Positions 41,633-50,186 of a stretch of 64,000 bases of DNA are shown in pieces (the first letter of the stretch is position 1; the number at the start of each line of letters is the position of its first letter). The notes under the pieces were generated by a model. It did no database searches and had not been told where the DNA came from. It saw only the letters and a program-made list of their open reading frames with translations. A program made the translations under genes and the position numbers. Source of the stretch: Clostridia bacterium (GTDB lineage Bacteria; Bacillota; Clostridia; Christensenellales; Aristaeellaceae); NCBI GenBank assembly GCA_017463245.1, contig JAFTPN010000049.1:1-64000 (forward strand), in the 5' to 3' direction.

Positions 41633-42625
41633 ATGAAGAAGCTTCTCTCACTAATGCTGACTGCCCTGCTGCTCTTCTCCTGCGCCGCAGCCGAGGAAGC
41701 ACCCAAGCAGCTCACCGTGGCCGAGCCCGTCCACCTCATCGGCTACCTGCCCCTGTACGTGGCCATCCACGAGGGCTACTTTGCCGAGGAAGGCCTGGAA
41801 GTCAACGTCGTGCAGGCCACCGGCGGCGCGCACGTCACCGCCGTGGTCTCCGGCGACGCCTTTGCCGTCATCGGCGGCGTGGACTCCTGCGCCCTGGCCA
41901 ACGAGGGCAATGCCGACCCCATCATCGGCATTGTGAACTGCGTGAACCGCGCCAATGTGTACCTCTTTGCCCGCAAAGGCCTTGCCCCCGCCTCCGACAG
42001 CGATGCGGACATGGCTGCCTTCCTCAAAGGCAAGAGCATTGTGGCCGGGCGCTTCGGCGGCTCCCCTAACCTACTGACCCGCTACCTGGTGCAGCAGGTC
42101 GGCCTTGATCCCGACAAGGATGTGACCCTCATCGAGAACGCCGATGCCTCCACCGTTACCGCCATGCTGCAGCACGGCCAGGGCGACATCGGCAACGGCG
42201 GCGAACCGCAGATCATGGAGGGCGTCACCGCGGGCATCTGGGAGGAACCCTTCGTGAAGTTCCCCGACCTGGGCGACTACGCCTACTCCGTCATCGGCGT
42301 GAAGAAATCCACCATCGAGAACGACCCCGACACCTGCCAGAAGTTCGTCCGCGCCATGATGAAAGCGCTCAAAGCCGTGCAGGAGGATCGTTGCCTGGCC
42401 GAGCGCATCCTGGAGAAGGAGTTCTCCACCCTCACCGCCGAAGGCCGCGCCGCCGCCCTTGACCGCGCCTATGAGGATCACCTGTGGAGCGTGGACGGCG
42501 TCATCAGCCCCGAGGCCGTGACCATGACCATGACGGTGCTGCAAGCCTCCGGCCTCTACGAGAGCGACTACACCTACGAGGAGCTGGTGGATATGCGCTT
42601 TGTGGAGCAGGCCAGCGCCGAATAA
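41633..42625 (+). CDS. NMT1/THI5-like substrate-binding lipoprotein of ABC importer
   Basis: 330 residues. A signal peptide with a lipobox-like LFSC precedes the mature start. The family motif IGYLPLYVAIHEGYFAEEGLEV, then IGGVDSCALANEG and GRFGGSPNLLTRYLVQQ, match the NMT1/SsuA/TauA group. These bind thiamine precursors, sulfonates, pyrimidines or aromatic acids; the ligand cannot be told. The ATG at 41633 is eight bases from GGAGG; an ATG six bases upstream is too close. It ends the three-gene importer operon, which lacks a biosynthetic or catabolic partner gene. Confidence 0.9.
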   Translation: MKKLLSLMLTALLLFSCAAAEEAPKQLTVAEPVHLIGYLPLYVAIHEGYFAEEGLEVNVVQATGGAHVTAVVSGDAFAVIGGVDSCALANEGNADPIIGIVNCVNRANVYLFARKGLAPASDSDADMAAFLKGKSIVAGRFGGSPNLLTRYLVQQVGLDPDKDVTLIENADASTVTAMLQHGQGDIGNGGEPQIMEGVTAGIWEEPFVKFPDLGDYAYSVIGVKKSTIENDPDTCQKFVRAMMKALKAVQEDRCLAERILEKEFSTLTAEGRAAALDRAYEDHLWSVDGVISPEAVTMTMTVLQASGLYESDYTYEELVDMRFVEQASAE

Positions 42626-42668
42626 CCTCAGCAAACACATTTTTGCAGGCATTTTTGAAAAAAAGTGC

Positions 42669-42697
42669 TTGCATTTTCTTTTGTGTTATGATATAGT
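42669..42697 (+). promoter_or_regulatory. promoter of tRNA-Val
   Basis: TTGCAT (42669-42674), 17 bp, TATAGT (42692-42697) with an extended TGA before the -10; the tRNA begins 18 bp later. Confidence 0.75.
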
Positions 42698-42715
42698 ATA
42701 TTGCGTTGACCGCAT

Positions 42716-42789
42716 GGGATTATAGCTCAGTTGGTTAGAGCACCACGTTGACATCGTGGGGGTCATAGGTTCGAGTCCTACTAATCCCA
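42716..42789 (+). tRNA. tRNA-Val (anticodon GAC)
   Basis: Acceptor GGGATTA pairs with TAATCCC. The D arm is GCTC-AGTTGGTTA-GAGC. The anticodon stem CCACG/CGTGG encloses loop TTGACAT, so the anticodon is GAC. The T arm TTCGAGT loop is standard, with one A-C mismatch at the stem base. CCA is not encoded. It is a single-gene transcript with its own promoter and terminator. Confidence 0.95.
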
Positions 42790-42793
42790 CACA

Positions 42794-42823
42794 AGCCGCT
42801 TGATGATTCAAGCGGTTTTTTTC
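42794..42823 (+). terminator. terminator of tRNA-Val
   Basis: CCGCTTGA / TCAAGCGG stem with a four-base loop followed by TTTTTTT. Confidence 0.9.
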
Positions 42824-42828
42824 TTATG

Positions 42829-42870
42829 CAAAAACCGCCCTGGGAACTCATCGCTCCCAAGGCGGTTTTC
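42829..42870. terminator. bidirectional terminator, mainly for the GGDEF gene
   Basis: Nested stems ACCGCC/GGCGGT and TGGGA/TCCCA are flanked by A-runs and U-runs on either strand, just past the GGDEF stop. Confidence 0.8.
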
Positions 42871-42878
42871 ATTTTCCG

Positions 42879-43934
42879 TCAGATTTTCTCCCCCGAGGCC
42901 TGCATGTACACCGCCAGCATCCTGGCCACAAAGAACATGATGGCGTACTCGTCGTCCTGCCAGATGCGCAGGTTGTGGGGTTCGGCGCAGATCAGGTAGC
43001 CAAAGGTCTTGTCCTGGATGCCGATGCGGATCATCAGCACCGTTTCAAACTCCCGCGCCCGGCACAGTTCAAACATGCTGGGGGATTTGGCGGCGATCTG
43101 CCTGATCTCGTTGGTGGTGTAAATATCCTCTTCGATCAGCTTGTCCAGGTCGCTCACCTCGCCCAGGGCTTCCCCGGCGCTCACGCTCCTAAACTGCTTG
43201 TCGTGCCCCACGTAATACAGGTCGGATATCCGCATATCGTCGCGCAGGATCGTCAGCATGGCCTTCATTTTGCCCGCCAGCGCCGCATGGGAGTCGAACC
43301 CGCAGGACAGGTCGTGGAAGATGGTGTATATCCCCCTGCTGGCCAGGTTCTGGATGGTGATGTCCTTGTGCTTTGCTTCCACATAAATGATGTAGCAGTT
43401 TCTGCCCTTGGTCTTGCCCCGGTACAGCGCCTTGTCGATCAGGCTGAACAGGGTGGCATAGTCCTGGGCGTCCTCCGGGAACACCGCGCTGCCGATCGTT
43501 CCTGTGATAAAGGGCTCGCAGTCGCCCAGCTCAATGTTTTTCCGCAGCACATTGTAGTTGGAATACAGCCCTATGAAGAAGGCCTTGATCTCATCATAGC
43601 GATGGTCGCGGAAGTTCACGATCAGGAATTCGTCGCCGCCGAAGCGGCCGGCAATGCCGTAATCTTCAAGGTATCGTTCCAGGTCGCTGGACACACCGGC
43701 CAGCACACCATCGCCCATTTTGTGACCGTAGGTGTCGTTGACGAACTTGAAGTTATCCAGATCCATGAGCGCCAGGGTGAAGGGCACCTTGTGCTCCACC
43801 AGGTGCTGGATGAACCCGATCATATACTTCCGGGAAACGAGCCCCGTCAAAGAATCGACCACATTGCTCGCGTCTCCCGAGTTGAAGACTTCCGCAAAGT
43901 ACGGATACTTCGATAACTGCTCCTTCGTATACAT
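42879..43934 (-). CDS. diguanylate cyclase (GGDEF) with C-terminal GAF-like domain
   Basis: 351 residues. The GGDEF domain spans about 25-185 with MDLDNFKFVNDTYGH and an intact GGDEF at 99-103, so GTP-to-c-di-GMP activity is plausible. The inhibitory RxxD I-site is not at its usual place (EDYG instead). The C-terminal half (about 200-351) resembles a GAF/PAS sensor (VLMIRIGIQDKTFGYLICAEP). No membrane helix. The ATG at 43934 has GGAGG five bases upstream; a TTG start 12 codons earlier lacks one. It is the only GGDEF here and could feed the HD-GYP and EAL proteins of the polysaccharide operon, which is inference. Confidence 0.88.
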   Translation of the reverse strand: MYTKEQLSKYPYFAEVFNSGDASNVVDSLTGLVSRKYMIGFIQHLVEHKVPFTLALMDLDNFKFVNDTYGHKMGDGVLAGVSSDLERYLEDYGIAGRFGGDEFLIVNFRDHRYDEIKAFFIGLYSNYNVLRKNIELGDCEPFITGTIGSAVFPEDAQDYATLFSLIDKALYRGKTKGRNCYIIYVEAKHKDITIQNLASRGIYTIFHDLSCGFDSHAALAGKMKAMLTILRDDMRISDLYYVGHDKQFRSVSAGEALGEVSDLDKLIEEDIYTTNEIRQIAAKSPSMFELCRAREFETVLMIRIGIQDKTFGYLICAEPHNLRIWQDDEYAIMFFVARMLAVYMQASGEKI

Positions 43935-44056
43935 TGCTGCCTCCAGCCAAATAGCATTCTGCCTGTTCAACCGATAAACGTATATTCATCAAATAAGTTA
44001 CAATCAGTATACCATACAACGCAGATCAATGCAACGTTTAGGTTACTTTGTTTTTC

Positions 44057-44117
44057 GATAAATTCGTTGAATATGCAACGAATTTATCTTGCCTTTGCTT
44101 CCCGGTGGTGATACAAT
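44057..44117 (+). promoter_or_regulatory. 32-bp perfect palindrome abutting a promoter
   Basis: GATAAATTCGTTG (44057-44069) and CAACGAATTTATC (44076-44088) are perfect 13-bp inverted arms with a 6-bp centre. The promoter TTGCCT (44089-44094), 17 bp, TACAAT (44112-44117) starts at the next base. The palindrome therefore covers the position of an activator or a -35-blocking repressor for the gene at 44160. The rest of 43935-44056 is AT-rich; it should also hold the promoter of the divergent GGDEF gene, which was not pinpointed. Confidence 0.75.
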
Positions 44118-44159
44118 ACCCCTAACCAACACAACACCATATTTCCGGAGGGATCACAC

Positions 44160-45917
44160 ATGGGCAACTATCGAAACTTCAAGCTCGTGGTCTATTTTGT
44201 GGCGGGCGGCACCCAGAACACCACCCGCGAAAAGCTGGAGGCCGACCTGGCCTTCTTTGGCAAGCATATGCGCCTGGACAAGGTGTACCTGGAGCCCTTC
44301 CGTTCCATCTTTGCCGATGAAAAGCAGGTGGAGATGTGCAAGGCCGTGTTCGAGAGCCATAGCATCGAGGTGGCTGGCGGCATCACCACCACCATCGACG
44401 ACCTGCCCGGCGAGGAACCCAAGCAGCGCATGTTCAACACCTTCTGCTACAATGATGAAAAGATGCTCGCCACCCTCAAGGAGGTCTCCACCTTCCTGGG
44501 CAAGCACTTCAACGAGTTCATCATCGACGACTTCTATTTCACCAACTGCACCTGCCCCGCCTGCCGCGCCGGCCGCGATGCCTACAACAAGGAGCACGGC
44601 ATCACCGATGGCTCCTGGCAGGGCTATCGCCTGGATCTGATGCAGCGGGTCAGCAAGGAGTACATGATCGCCCCTGCCAAGGCCGTGAACCCCAATTGTT
44701 CCATCACCATCAAGTATCCCAACTGGGCAGAATCCTTCCAGGAGACGGGCTACAACCCCGCCCAGCAGCGCACCATCTTTGACAACATCTACACCGGCAC
44801 CGAGACCCGCGACCCCATCACCACCGACCAGCACCTGCCCCGCTACCTCAGCTACTCCCTCATGACCTATTTCGAGAATATGTGGCCGGGTCACAACGGC
44901 GGCGGCTGGTTCGATGGCTATGATATGCACATCACCGAGCATTATCTGGAGCAGGCCTATCTCACCGCCTTCTCCAAGCCCAAGGAAATGATGATGTTCT
45001 GCTTCCAGTCCCTGGTAGACACCATGAACGTGCCTGCCCTGGGCTATCAGCTGGATAAGCTGGATGCGGTGCTGGATCACTGCGGCAAGCCCATCGGCAT
45101 CCCCTGCTACCTGCCCGACAACTGCCAGGGCGAGGACAATGTGCAGGACTTCCTGGGCATGGTGGGTCTTCCGGTGGTCTGCACGCCCTACTTCCCCGCC
45201 GAAAGCGAGACCATGCTGCTCACCCGCTCCTCCGCCTGCGATCCCGACATCGTGGATAAGCTGGAGAAGTACGTGGCCGAGGGCGGCAAGGCCCTGGTGA
45301 CCCATGGCTTCATGCAGGCCACCATGGATCGCGGCATTCAGCGCATGACCTCCATCCGCTTCCGCGGCCGCAAGGTGCTGACGGCGGACTTCATGGTGGA
45401 GCAGGTACGCAACATCATGCACCATCGCGTGATGCACTATCCCCGTGGCAACAAGCCCATGCTGCTGGAAGTTCCGGAGCACCGCAACAATGCCACCTGG
45501 GCGCTGATCAAGTCCGTGTGCGGCAACGAGAACTACGGCGTGATGCTCCACGACACCTACGGCAAGGGACAGCTGATCACCCTCACCGTGCCGGACGCCT
45601 TCACCGACCTGTATCATATGCCCGAGACCGTGCTGACCCGCATCCGTGCGGAGTTCCCCGTGGGCGGCGTGTATCTGGAGGGCGGCGCGGAGATCAGCCT
45701 CTTCGTCTACGACAACGATACCTTCATCGTCTACCCCTATGTGGATAACGGCGTGCAGCCCAGCACCATCAAGCTGCACATCATGGGCGAGGCCAAGGCG
45801 CTGAAGCTGCCCGTGGAAGGCCGCGAGATCAAGCCCCTGTACACCGATGCAGCGGAGACGGTCTTCGAGGTTCGCGCCATTCCCGGCCAGTATGTCCTGT
45901 ATCAGATCGTTCGATAA
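44160..45917 (+). CDS. 585-residue enzyme-like protein of unknown family (possible glycoside-hydrolase-like barrel)
   Basis: Soluble, no signal peptide. The first 300 residues alternate strands and helices as in a TIM barrel, with acidic residues at strand ends (FIIDDFYFTNCTCPACRAGRD; MTYFENMWPGHNGGGWFDGYD). The CxCxxC cluster near 127-132 could bind a metal. Residues about 330-440 resemble a glutamine-amidotransferase-like/beta-galactosidase trimerisation fold (VCTPYFPAESETMLL, EKYVAEGGKALVTHG), and the end is beta-rich. This layout recalls GH42/GH-like enzymes. No specific family could be named. It has GGAGGG upstream, stands alone behind a palindromic operator and ends at a strong terminator. 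Confidence 0.6.
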   Translation: MGNYRNFKLVVYFVAGGTQNTTREKLEADLAFFGKHMRLDKVYLEPFRSIFADEKQVEMCKAVFESHSIEVAGGITTTIDDLPGEEPKQRMFNTFCYNDEKMLATLKEVSTFLGKHFNEFIIDDFYFTNCTCPACRAGRDAYNKEHGITDGSWQGYRLDLMQRVSKEYMIAPAKAVNPNCSITIKYPNWAESFQETGYNPAQQRTIFDNIYTGTETRDPITTDQHLPRYLSYSLMTYFENMWPGHNGGGWFDGYDMHITEHYLEQAYLTAFSKPKEMMMFCFQSLVDTMNVPALGYQLDKLDAVLDHCGKPIGIPCYLPDNCQGEDNVQDFLGMVGLPVVCTPYFPAESETMLLTRSSACDPDIVDKLEKYVAEGGKALVTHGFMQATMDRGIQRMTSIRFRGRKVLTADFMVEQVRNIMHHRVMHYPRGNKPMLLEVPEHRNNATWALIKSVCGNENYGVMLHDTYGKGQLITLTVPDAFTDLYHMPETVLTRIRAEFPVGGVYLEGGAEISLFVYDNDTFIVYPYVDNGVQPSTIKLHIMGEAKALKLPVEGREIKPLYTDAAETVFEVRAIPGQYVLYQIVR

Positions 45918-45924
45918 TCCCACA

Positions 45925-45963
45925 CAAAAACGGCTCCGGATCATACGATCCGGAGCCGTTTCT
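45925..45963. terminator. bidirectional terminator
   Basis: Perfect 14-bp stem AACGGCTCCGGATC / GATCCGGAGCCGTT with a four-base loop. A-run and U-run on both sides; it serves the gene at 44160 and the converging amidohydrolase. Confidence 0.93.
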
Positions 45964-46802
45964 CACAGTCCCAGCAGCCGCCTTGCGTTGCCGGACAATA
46001 TATCCTCTTTCTCTGCCTCCGTCAGCGGCAGCGCCTGAATCTGCTTAAGGCTCTCCGCCTGATCCGCCCAGGGGCTGTCCGTGCCGAACACCACCCGCTG
46101 ACTGCCGAAAGCGCGCACCAGCTGGCAGAAGCCGTCTTCATCCAGCATTTGCAGCTGCGCCGGGGTATAGTAGCCCGGCTCCAGCGGAGTGATGCTGCCC
46201 AGGGAGAAGGCGGTGTCGATCATGGCCGAGGTATCCGTCAGGCAGTCTGCCACCCGCTCCCAGTTGCGCCAGCCGCCCATGTGGGCGCAGATCAGCTTCA
46301 CCCCGCCCGCCTGCTGCAAAGCGCGGCGGGTCATTTCCGGGGAGCAGCGCACCACGCCGGGGAAGCCGATGTCGTCCCCCGCGTGCATCACCACGGTGAG
46401 CCCAAGCTCTCCCGCCTTGGCCAATATGCGCACGAACCGCACATCATCGATATCCACGCCTTGGTACACCGGGTGGATCTTCACGCCCTTCAGCCCCAGG
46501 GCAGCCATGCGGGTCAGCTCCTGCTCAGCGCCCTCCATCTCCGGGTGGATGCACCCGAAGTAGATCAGCCCGTCCTTCCCCGTCAGCTGCGCAGAAAGGT
46601 CGTTCATGGAGCCCACCTTCACCGGGTTGGTGGCCACCGGCAGCACCACCGACCAATCAATGCCCGCCCCCTTCATAGAGGCTTGCAGCCCGCCCATGGT
46701 GCCATCGGAAAAGGCGGCGGAATGGCTGGCCTGCTGCAATTTGCCAATGGCACCCGCGGCGATCCTGTCCGGGAAGGTGTGGGTGTGAAAATCAATGATC
46801 AT
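45963..46802 (-). CDS. amidohydrolase-2-type metal-dependent hydrolase
   Basis: 279 residues. The N-terminal metal motif is IIDFHTHTFPD (HxH). A later VKIHPVYQGVDID, VVMHAGDDIGFPG (His), ICAHMGGW (His) and VFGTDSPWA (Asp) complete the amidohydrolase-superfamily set used by ACMSD-like decarboxylases and lactonases. The ATG at 46802 has AGGAG nine bases upstream; a Met three codons earlier abuts that site. Substrate unknown. It is divergent from the arylacetate operon, sharing its upstream region. Confidence 0.88.
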   Translation of the reverse strand: MIIDFHTHTFPDRIAAGAIGKLQQASHSAAFSDGTMGGLQASMKGAGIDWSVVLPVATNPVKVGSMNDLSAQLTGKDGLIYFGCIHPEMEGAEQELTRMAALGLKGVKIHPVYQGVDIDDVRFVRILAKAGELGLTVVMHAGDDIGFPGVVRCSPEMTRRALQQAGGVKLICAHMGGWRNWERVADCLTDTSAMIDTAFSLGSITPLEPGYYTPAQLQMLDEDGFCQLVRAFGSQRVVFGTDSPWADQAESLKQIQALPLTEAEKEDILSGNARRLLGL

Positions 46803-46861
46803 GCTATGCATCTCCTTTATTTCATCAGTTTACGGCACTAAGGGCGGCTCTGTCAATAAAA

Positions 46862-46932
46862 TGTACAAATTAGATACAATACGCGCGTTGACTTATCATG
46901 TCCCAACTGGTAAAATAATTGTCAAATGTACA
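46862..46932 (+). promoter_or_regulatory. promoter of the ior/paaK operon flanked by TGTACA boxes
   Basis: TTGACT (46888-46893), 17 bp, TAAAAT (46911-46916). AAATGTACAA occurs on both sides (TGTACA at 46862-46867 and 46927-46932). The same TGTACA core lies in the promoter palindrome of the LysR gene at the far end of the operon. Confidence 0.7.
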
Positions 46933-46952
46933 ATACAAAGGAGATTATCACC

Positions 46953-48590
46953 GTGCTGCTTACAGATTACTTAGAGCGTAACGCCAGGCTTTACGGCATG
47001 GAAACCGCGCTGGTGGAGATCAACCCCTCCGAGGAGCGCGACAACGCCGTGACCTGGCGTGAGTTCAACCTGATCGAAAGCGCGAACCCCGATGCACCCT
47101 ACCGCCGGGAGCTAAGCTGGCGCGAGTTCGACGCCCGTGCCAACCGCTTTGCCAACCTGCTGCTTTCCCGCGGGGTGAAGCGCGGCACCAAGGTGGCTAT
47201 TCTGCTGATGAACTGCCTGGAGTGGCTGCCCATTTATTTCGGCGTCCTCAAGGCTGGCTGCATCGCCGTTCCCATGAACTTCCGCTATTCCAGCGATGAG
47301 ATCAAGTACTGCCTCGACCTGGCCGATGTGGAGGTGCTGGTTTTCGGCCCCGAATTCGTGAGCCGCATGGACGCCATCCAGCACGAGCTGGACGCCCTGC
47401 GATTCATCTTCTATGTGGGCAAGAACGGCCCCGATTACACCGAGGACTGCCTGCGGCTGACCACCTTCTGCTCCTCCACGCCCCCGCCGGTCTCCCTGTG
47501 CGAGAAGGACTACGCCGCCATCTATTTTTCCTCCGGCACCACGGGCTTCCCCAAGGCTATTTTGCACAACCACCGCGCCCTGGCCTATTCCTGCGAGGTG
47601 GAGCAAGCCCACCACGGCCAGCAGCACGATGATGTGTTCCTGTGCATCCCGCCCCTGTATCACACCGGCGCCAAAATGCACTGGTTCGGCTCCCTGTTCT
47701 CCGGCAGCAAGGCGGTGCTGCTCCGCGGCGTGAAGCCCGAGTGGATTCTCCGCGCGGTGAATGACGAACGCTGCACCATTGTGTGGCTGCTGGTGCCGTG
47801 GGCGCAGGATCTGCTGGACGCCATCGACGCAGGCCGGGTGAACCTGAACCACTATTACCTTGACCAGTGGCGGCTGATGCACATCGGCGCGCAGCCCGTG
47901 CCCCCCAGCCTGATCCACCGCTGGATGAAGATCTTCCCCCACCACCAGTACGATACCAACTACGGCCTTTCCGAGTCCATTGGCCCCGGCTGCGTGCATC
48001 TGGGCGTGGAAAACGTGCACAAGGTGGGCGCCATCGGCAAGCCCGGCTACAACTGGGAGGCGAAGATCGTCACCCCCGCCGGGCAGGAGGTGAAGCAGGG
48101 CGATGTGGGCGAACTCATCGTCCGCGGCGATGGCGTGATGCTCTGCTACTACAAGAATCCCGAGGCCACCGCCGAAGTCCTCCACGATGGCTGGCTCTAC
48201 ACCGGCGACATGGCTCGCATGGACGAGGATGGCTTCATCTACCTGGTTGACCGCAAGAAGGACGTGGTCATTTCCGGCGGTGAGAACCTCTACCCCGTGC
48301 AGATCGAAGATTATCTCCGCGGCTTTGACAAGATCAAGGATGTGGCTGTCATTGGATTGCCCGACGCGCGTTTGGGCGAGATCGCTGCGGCGATCGTGGA
48401 GATCAAGGAAGGCATCCCCTGCACCGAGGAGGAGATCAACAAATTCTGCGAGGGCATGCCCCGCTACAAGCGCCCCCGCAAGATCATCTTCGACAAGGTA
48501 CCCCGCAACCCCACCGGCAAGATCGAGAAACCCGTCCTGCGCGAGAAGTATTGCCAGGGCAGATTGGTAGAAGCACAGATCACCGGTTAA
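46953..48590 (+). CDS. AMP-forming acyl-CoA synthetase
   Basis: 545 residues of the ANL superfamily. The phosphate loop is YFSSGTTGFPKAILHNHRAL, the adenine motif TNYGLSESIGPG, the hinge block YTGDMARMDEDGFIYLVDRKKD with ISGGENLYP, and the catalytic Lys is in NPTGKIEKPVLRE. It activates a carboxylic acid via an acyl-adenylate. The GTG at 46953 has AAAGGAG nine bases upstream; an ATG nine codons earlier contains the ribosome site and is rejected. First gene of an operon containing a second CoA ligase (paaK), so it probably handles a related but distinct acid. Confidence 0.9.
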   Translation: MLLTDYLERNARLYGMETALVEINPSEERDNAVTWREFNLIESANPDAPYRRELSWREFDARANRFANLLLSRGVKRGTKVAILLMNCLEWLPIYFGVLKAGCIAVPMNFRYSSDEIKYCLDLADVEVLVFGPEFVSRMDAIQHELDALRFIFYVGKNGPDYTEDCLRLTTFCSSTPPPVSLCEKDYAAIYFSSGTTGFPKAILHNHRALAYSCEVEQAHHGQQHDDVFLCIPPLYHTGAKMHWFGSLFSGSKAVLLRGVKPEWILRAVNDERCTIVWLLVPWAQDLLDAIDAGRVNLNHYYLDQWRLMHIGAQPVPPSLIHRWMKIFPHHQYDTNYGLSESIGPGCVHLGVENVHKVGAIGKPGYNWEAKIVTPAGQEVKQGDVGELIVRGDGVMLCYYKNPEATAEVLHDGWLYTGDMARMDEDGFIYLVDRKKDVVISGGENLYPVQIEDYLRGFDKIKDVAVIGLPDARLGEIAAAIVEIKEGIPCTEEEINKFCEGMPRYKRPRKIIFDKVPRNPTGKIEKPVLREKYCQGRLVEAQITG

Positions 48591-48626
48591 ACAATGTAGT
48601 ACTGTAGTACGGAAGGAGAACTGCAC

Positions 48627-50174
48627 ATGGATCTGTTCATCAAAATCGGAATGCTCGTTGTATTCTTCGCCATGACCATCGGCATCGGCCTGTACTGCCG
48701 CAAGCACGCCACCGACGTGAACGGCTTCGTTCTTGGCGGGCGCAGCGTAGGCCCCTGGCTCACCGCCTTTGCCTATGGCACCAGCTATTTCTCCGCTGTG
48801 GTGTTCGTGGGCTATGCCGGACAGTTCGGCTGGAAATACGGCATTGCCGCCACCTGGGCAGGCATCGGCAACGCGCTGCTTGGCTCTCTGATGGCATGGG
48901 CATTCCTAGGCCGCCGCACCCGCGTGATGACCCAGCACCTGGACAGCGCCACCATGCCCCAGTTCTTTGCCCGGCGCTTCAACAGCCCCGCGCTGAAGAC
49001 CGCCGCCTCCGCCATCATCTTCATTTTCCTGATCCCCTACACCGCCTCTTTGTACAATGGCCTCTCCCGCCTCTTCGGCATGGCCTTTGACATTGATTAC
49101 AGCATCTGCGTCATCGTGATGGCCGTGCTGACCGCCATCTATGTCATCGCCGGCGGCTACATGGCCACCGCCATCAACGATTTTGTGCAGGGCATCATCA
49201 TGATCGTGGGCATCATCGCCGTGGTGGCTGCCGTGCTGAACAGCCAGGGCGGCTTTATGGAAGCGCTGAACAAGCTGGGTCAGGTGTCCGACCCCACCGT
49301 GTCCGAAACCCCCGGCGTGTTCGCCAGCTTCTTCGGCCCCGATCCCCTGGGTCTGCTGGGCGTGGTGCTGCTCACCTCCCTTGGCACCTGGGGTCTGCCC
49401 CAGATGGTGCAGAAGTTCTACGCCATCAAGAGCGAGCAGGCCATCAACAAGGGCATGGTGATCTCCACCATCTTCGCTGCCATCGTGGCTGGCGGCTGCT
49501 ACTTCCTGGGCGGTTTCGGCCGTCTGTTCGATGTGGATGTGGCCACCCAGGGCTTTGACGCGGTGGTTCCCACCATGCTCTCCGGCCTGAGCACCGTGCT
49601 GATCGCCGTGGTGGTGGTGCTGGTGCTGTCCGCCTCCATGTCCACCCTGTCCTCCCTGGTGCTGACCTCTTCCTCCACCCTCACGCTGGACTTCATCAAG
49701 GGCACCATCGTGAAGGACATGGACGAGAAGAAGCAGCTGAAGGTCATGCGCGCGCTGATCGTGGTGTTCATCGTCATTTCCGTGGTGCTGGCCATTTTGC
49801 AGTACAAGTCCAACGTCACCTTCATCGCTCAGCTGATGGGCGTCAGCTGGGGCGCGCTGGCCGGTGCCTTCCTGGCTCCCTTCCTCTACGGCCTGTACTG
49901 GAAGCGCGCCACCCCCGCCGCCGTGTGGGCAAGCTTCATCTTCTCCACGGTAGTCATGCTGGCCAATATCTTTGTCAAGTCTTCTTTCCCGGTGCTTCTG
50001 CAGTCCCCCATCAACGCGGGCGCCTTCTGCATGATCGCCGGATTGATCATCGTCCCGGTGGTTTCCCTTGTCACCCCCAGGCTGCCGCAGCAGCACCTTG
50101 ATGAGGTGTTCTCCTGCTACGACCGTCAGGTGCTGGTAACGGTGAAGGACTCCATCGGCGACCAGAATAACTAA
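48627..50174 (+). CDS. sodium:solute symporter (SSS/SLC5 family)
   Basis: 515 residues with about 13 helices. The start helix has GGRSVGPWLTAFAYGTSYFSA, and the later SSS signature runs through SAIIFIFLIPYTASLYNGLSRLF and GGYMATAINDFVQGIIM. TWGLPQMVQKFYAIKSEQ is typical of the proline/monocarboxylate/phenylacetate branch. Na+-driven uptake of an organic acid or amino acid is expected; the operon suggests an aromatic acid. AAGGAG precedes the ATG. Confidence 0.92.
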   Translation: MDLFIKIGMLVVFFAMTIGIGLYCRKHATDVNGFVLGGRSVGPWLTAFAYGTSYFSAVVFVGYAGQFGWKYGIAATWAGIGNALLGSLMAWAFLGRRTRVMTQHLDSATMPQFFARRFNSPALKTAASAIIFIFLIPYTASLYNGLSRLFGMAFDIDYSICVIVMAVLTAIYVIAGGYMATAINDFVQGIIMIVGIIAVVAAVLNSQGGFMEALNKLGQVSDPTVSETPGVFASFFGPDPLGLLGVVLLTSLGTWGLPQMVQKFYAIKSEQAINKGMVISTIFAAIVAGGCYFLGGFGRLFDVDVATQGFDAVVPTMLSGLSTVLIAVVVVLVLSASMSTLSSLVLTSSSTLTLDFIKGTIVKDMDEKKQLKVMRALIVVFIVISVVLAILQYKSNVTFIAQLMGVSWGALAGAFLAPFLYGLYWKRATPAAVWASFIFSTVVMLANIFVKSSFPVLLQSPINAGAFCMIAGLIIVPVVSLVTPRLPQQHLDEVFSCYDRQVLVTVKDSIGDQNN

Positions 50175-50186
50175 GGAGGTTCCTCC

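Noticed and set aside
46926..46952. Upstream ATG start for the acyl-CoA synthetase
   Set aside because: The AAAGGAG ribosome site lies inside this extension and points to the GTG at 46953.
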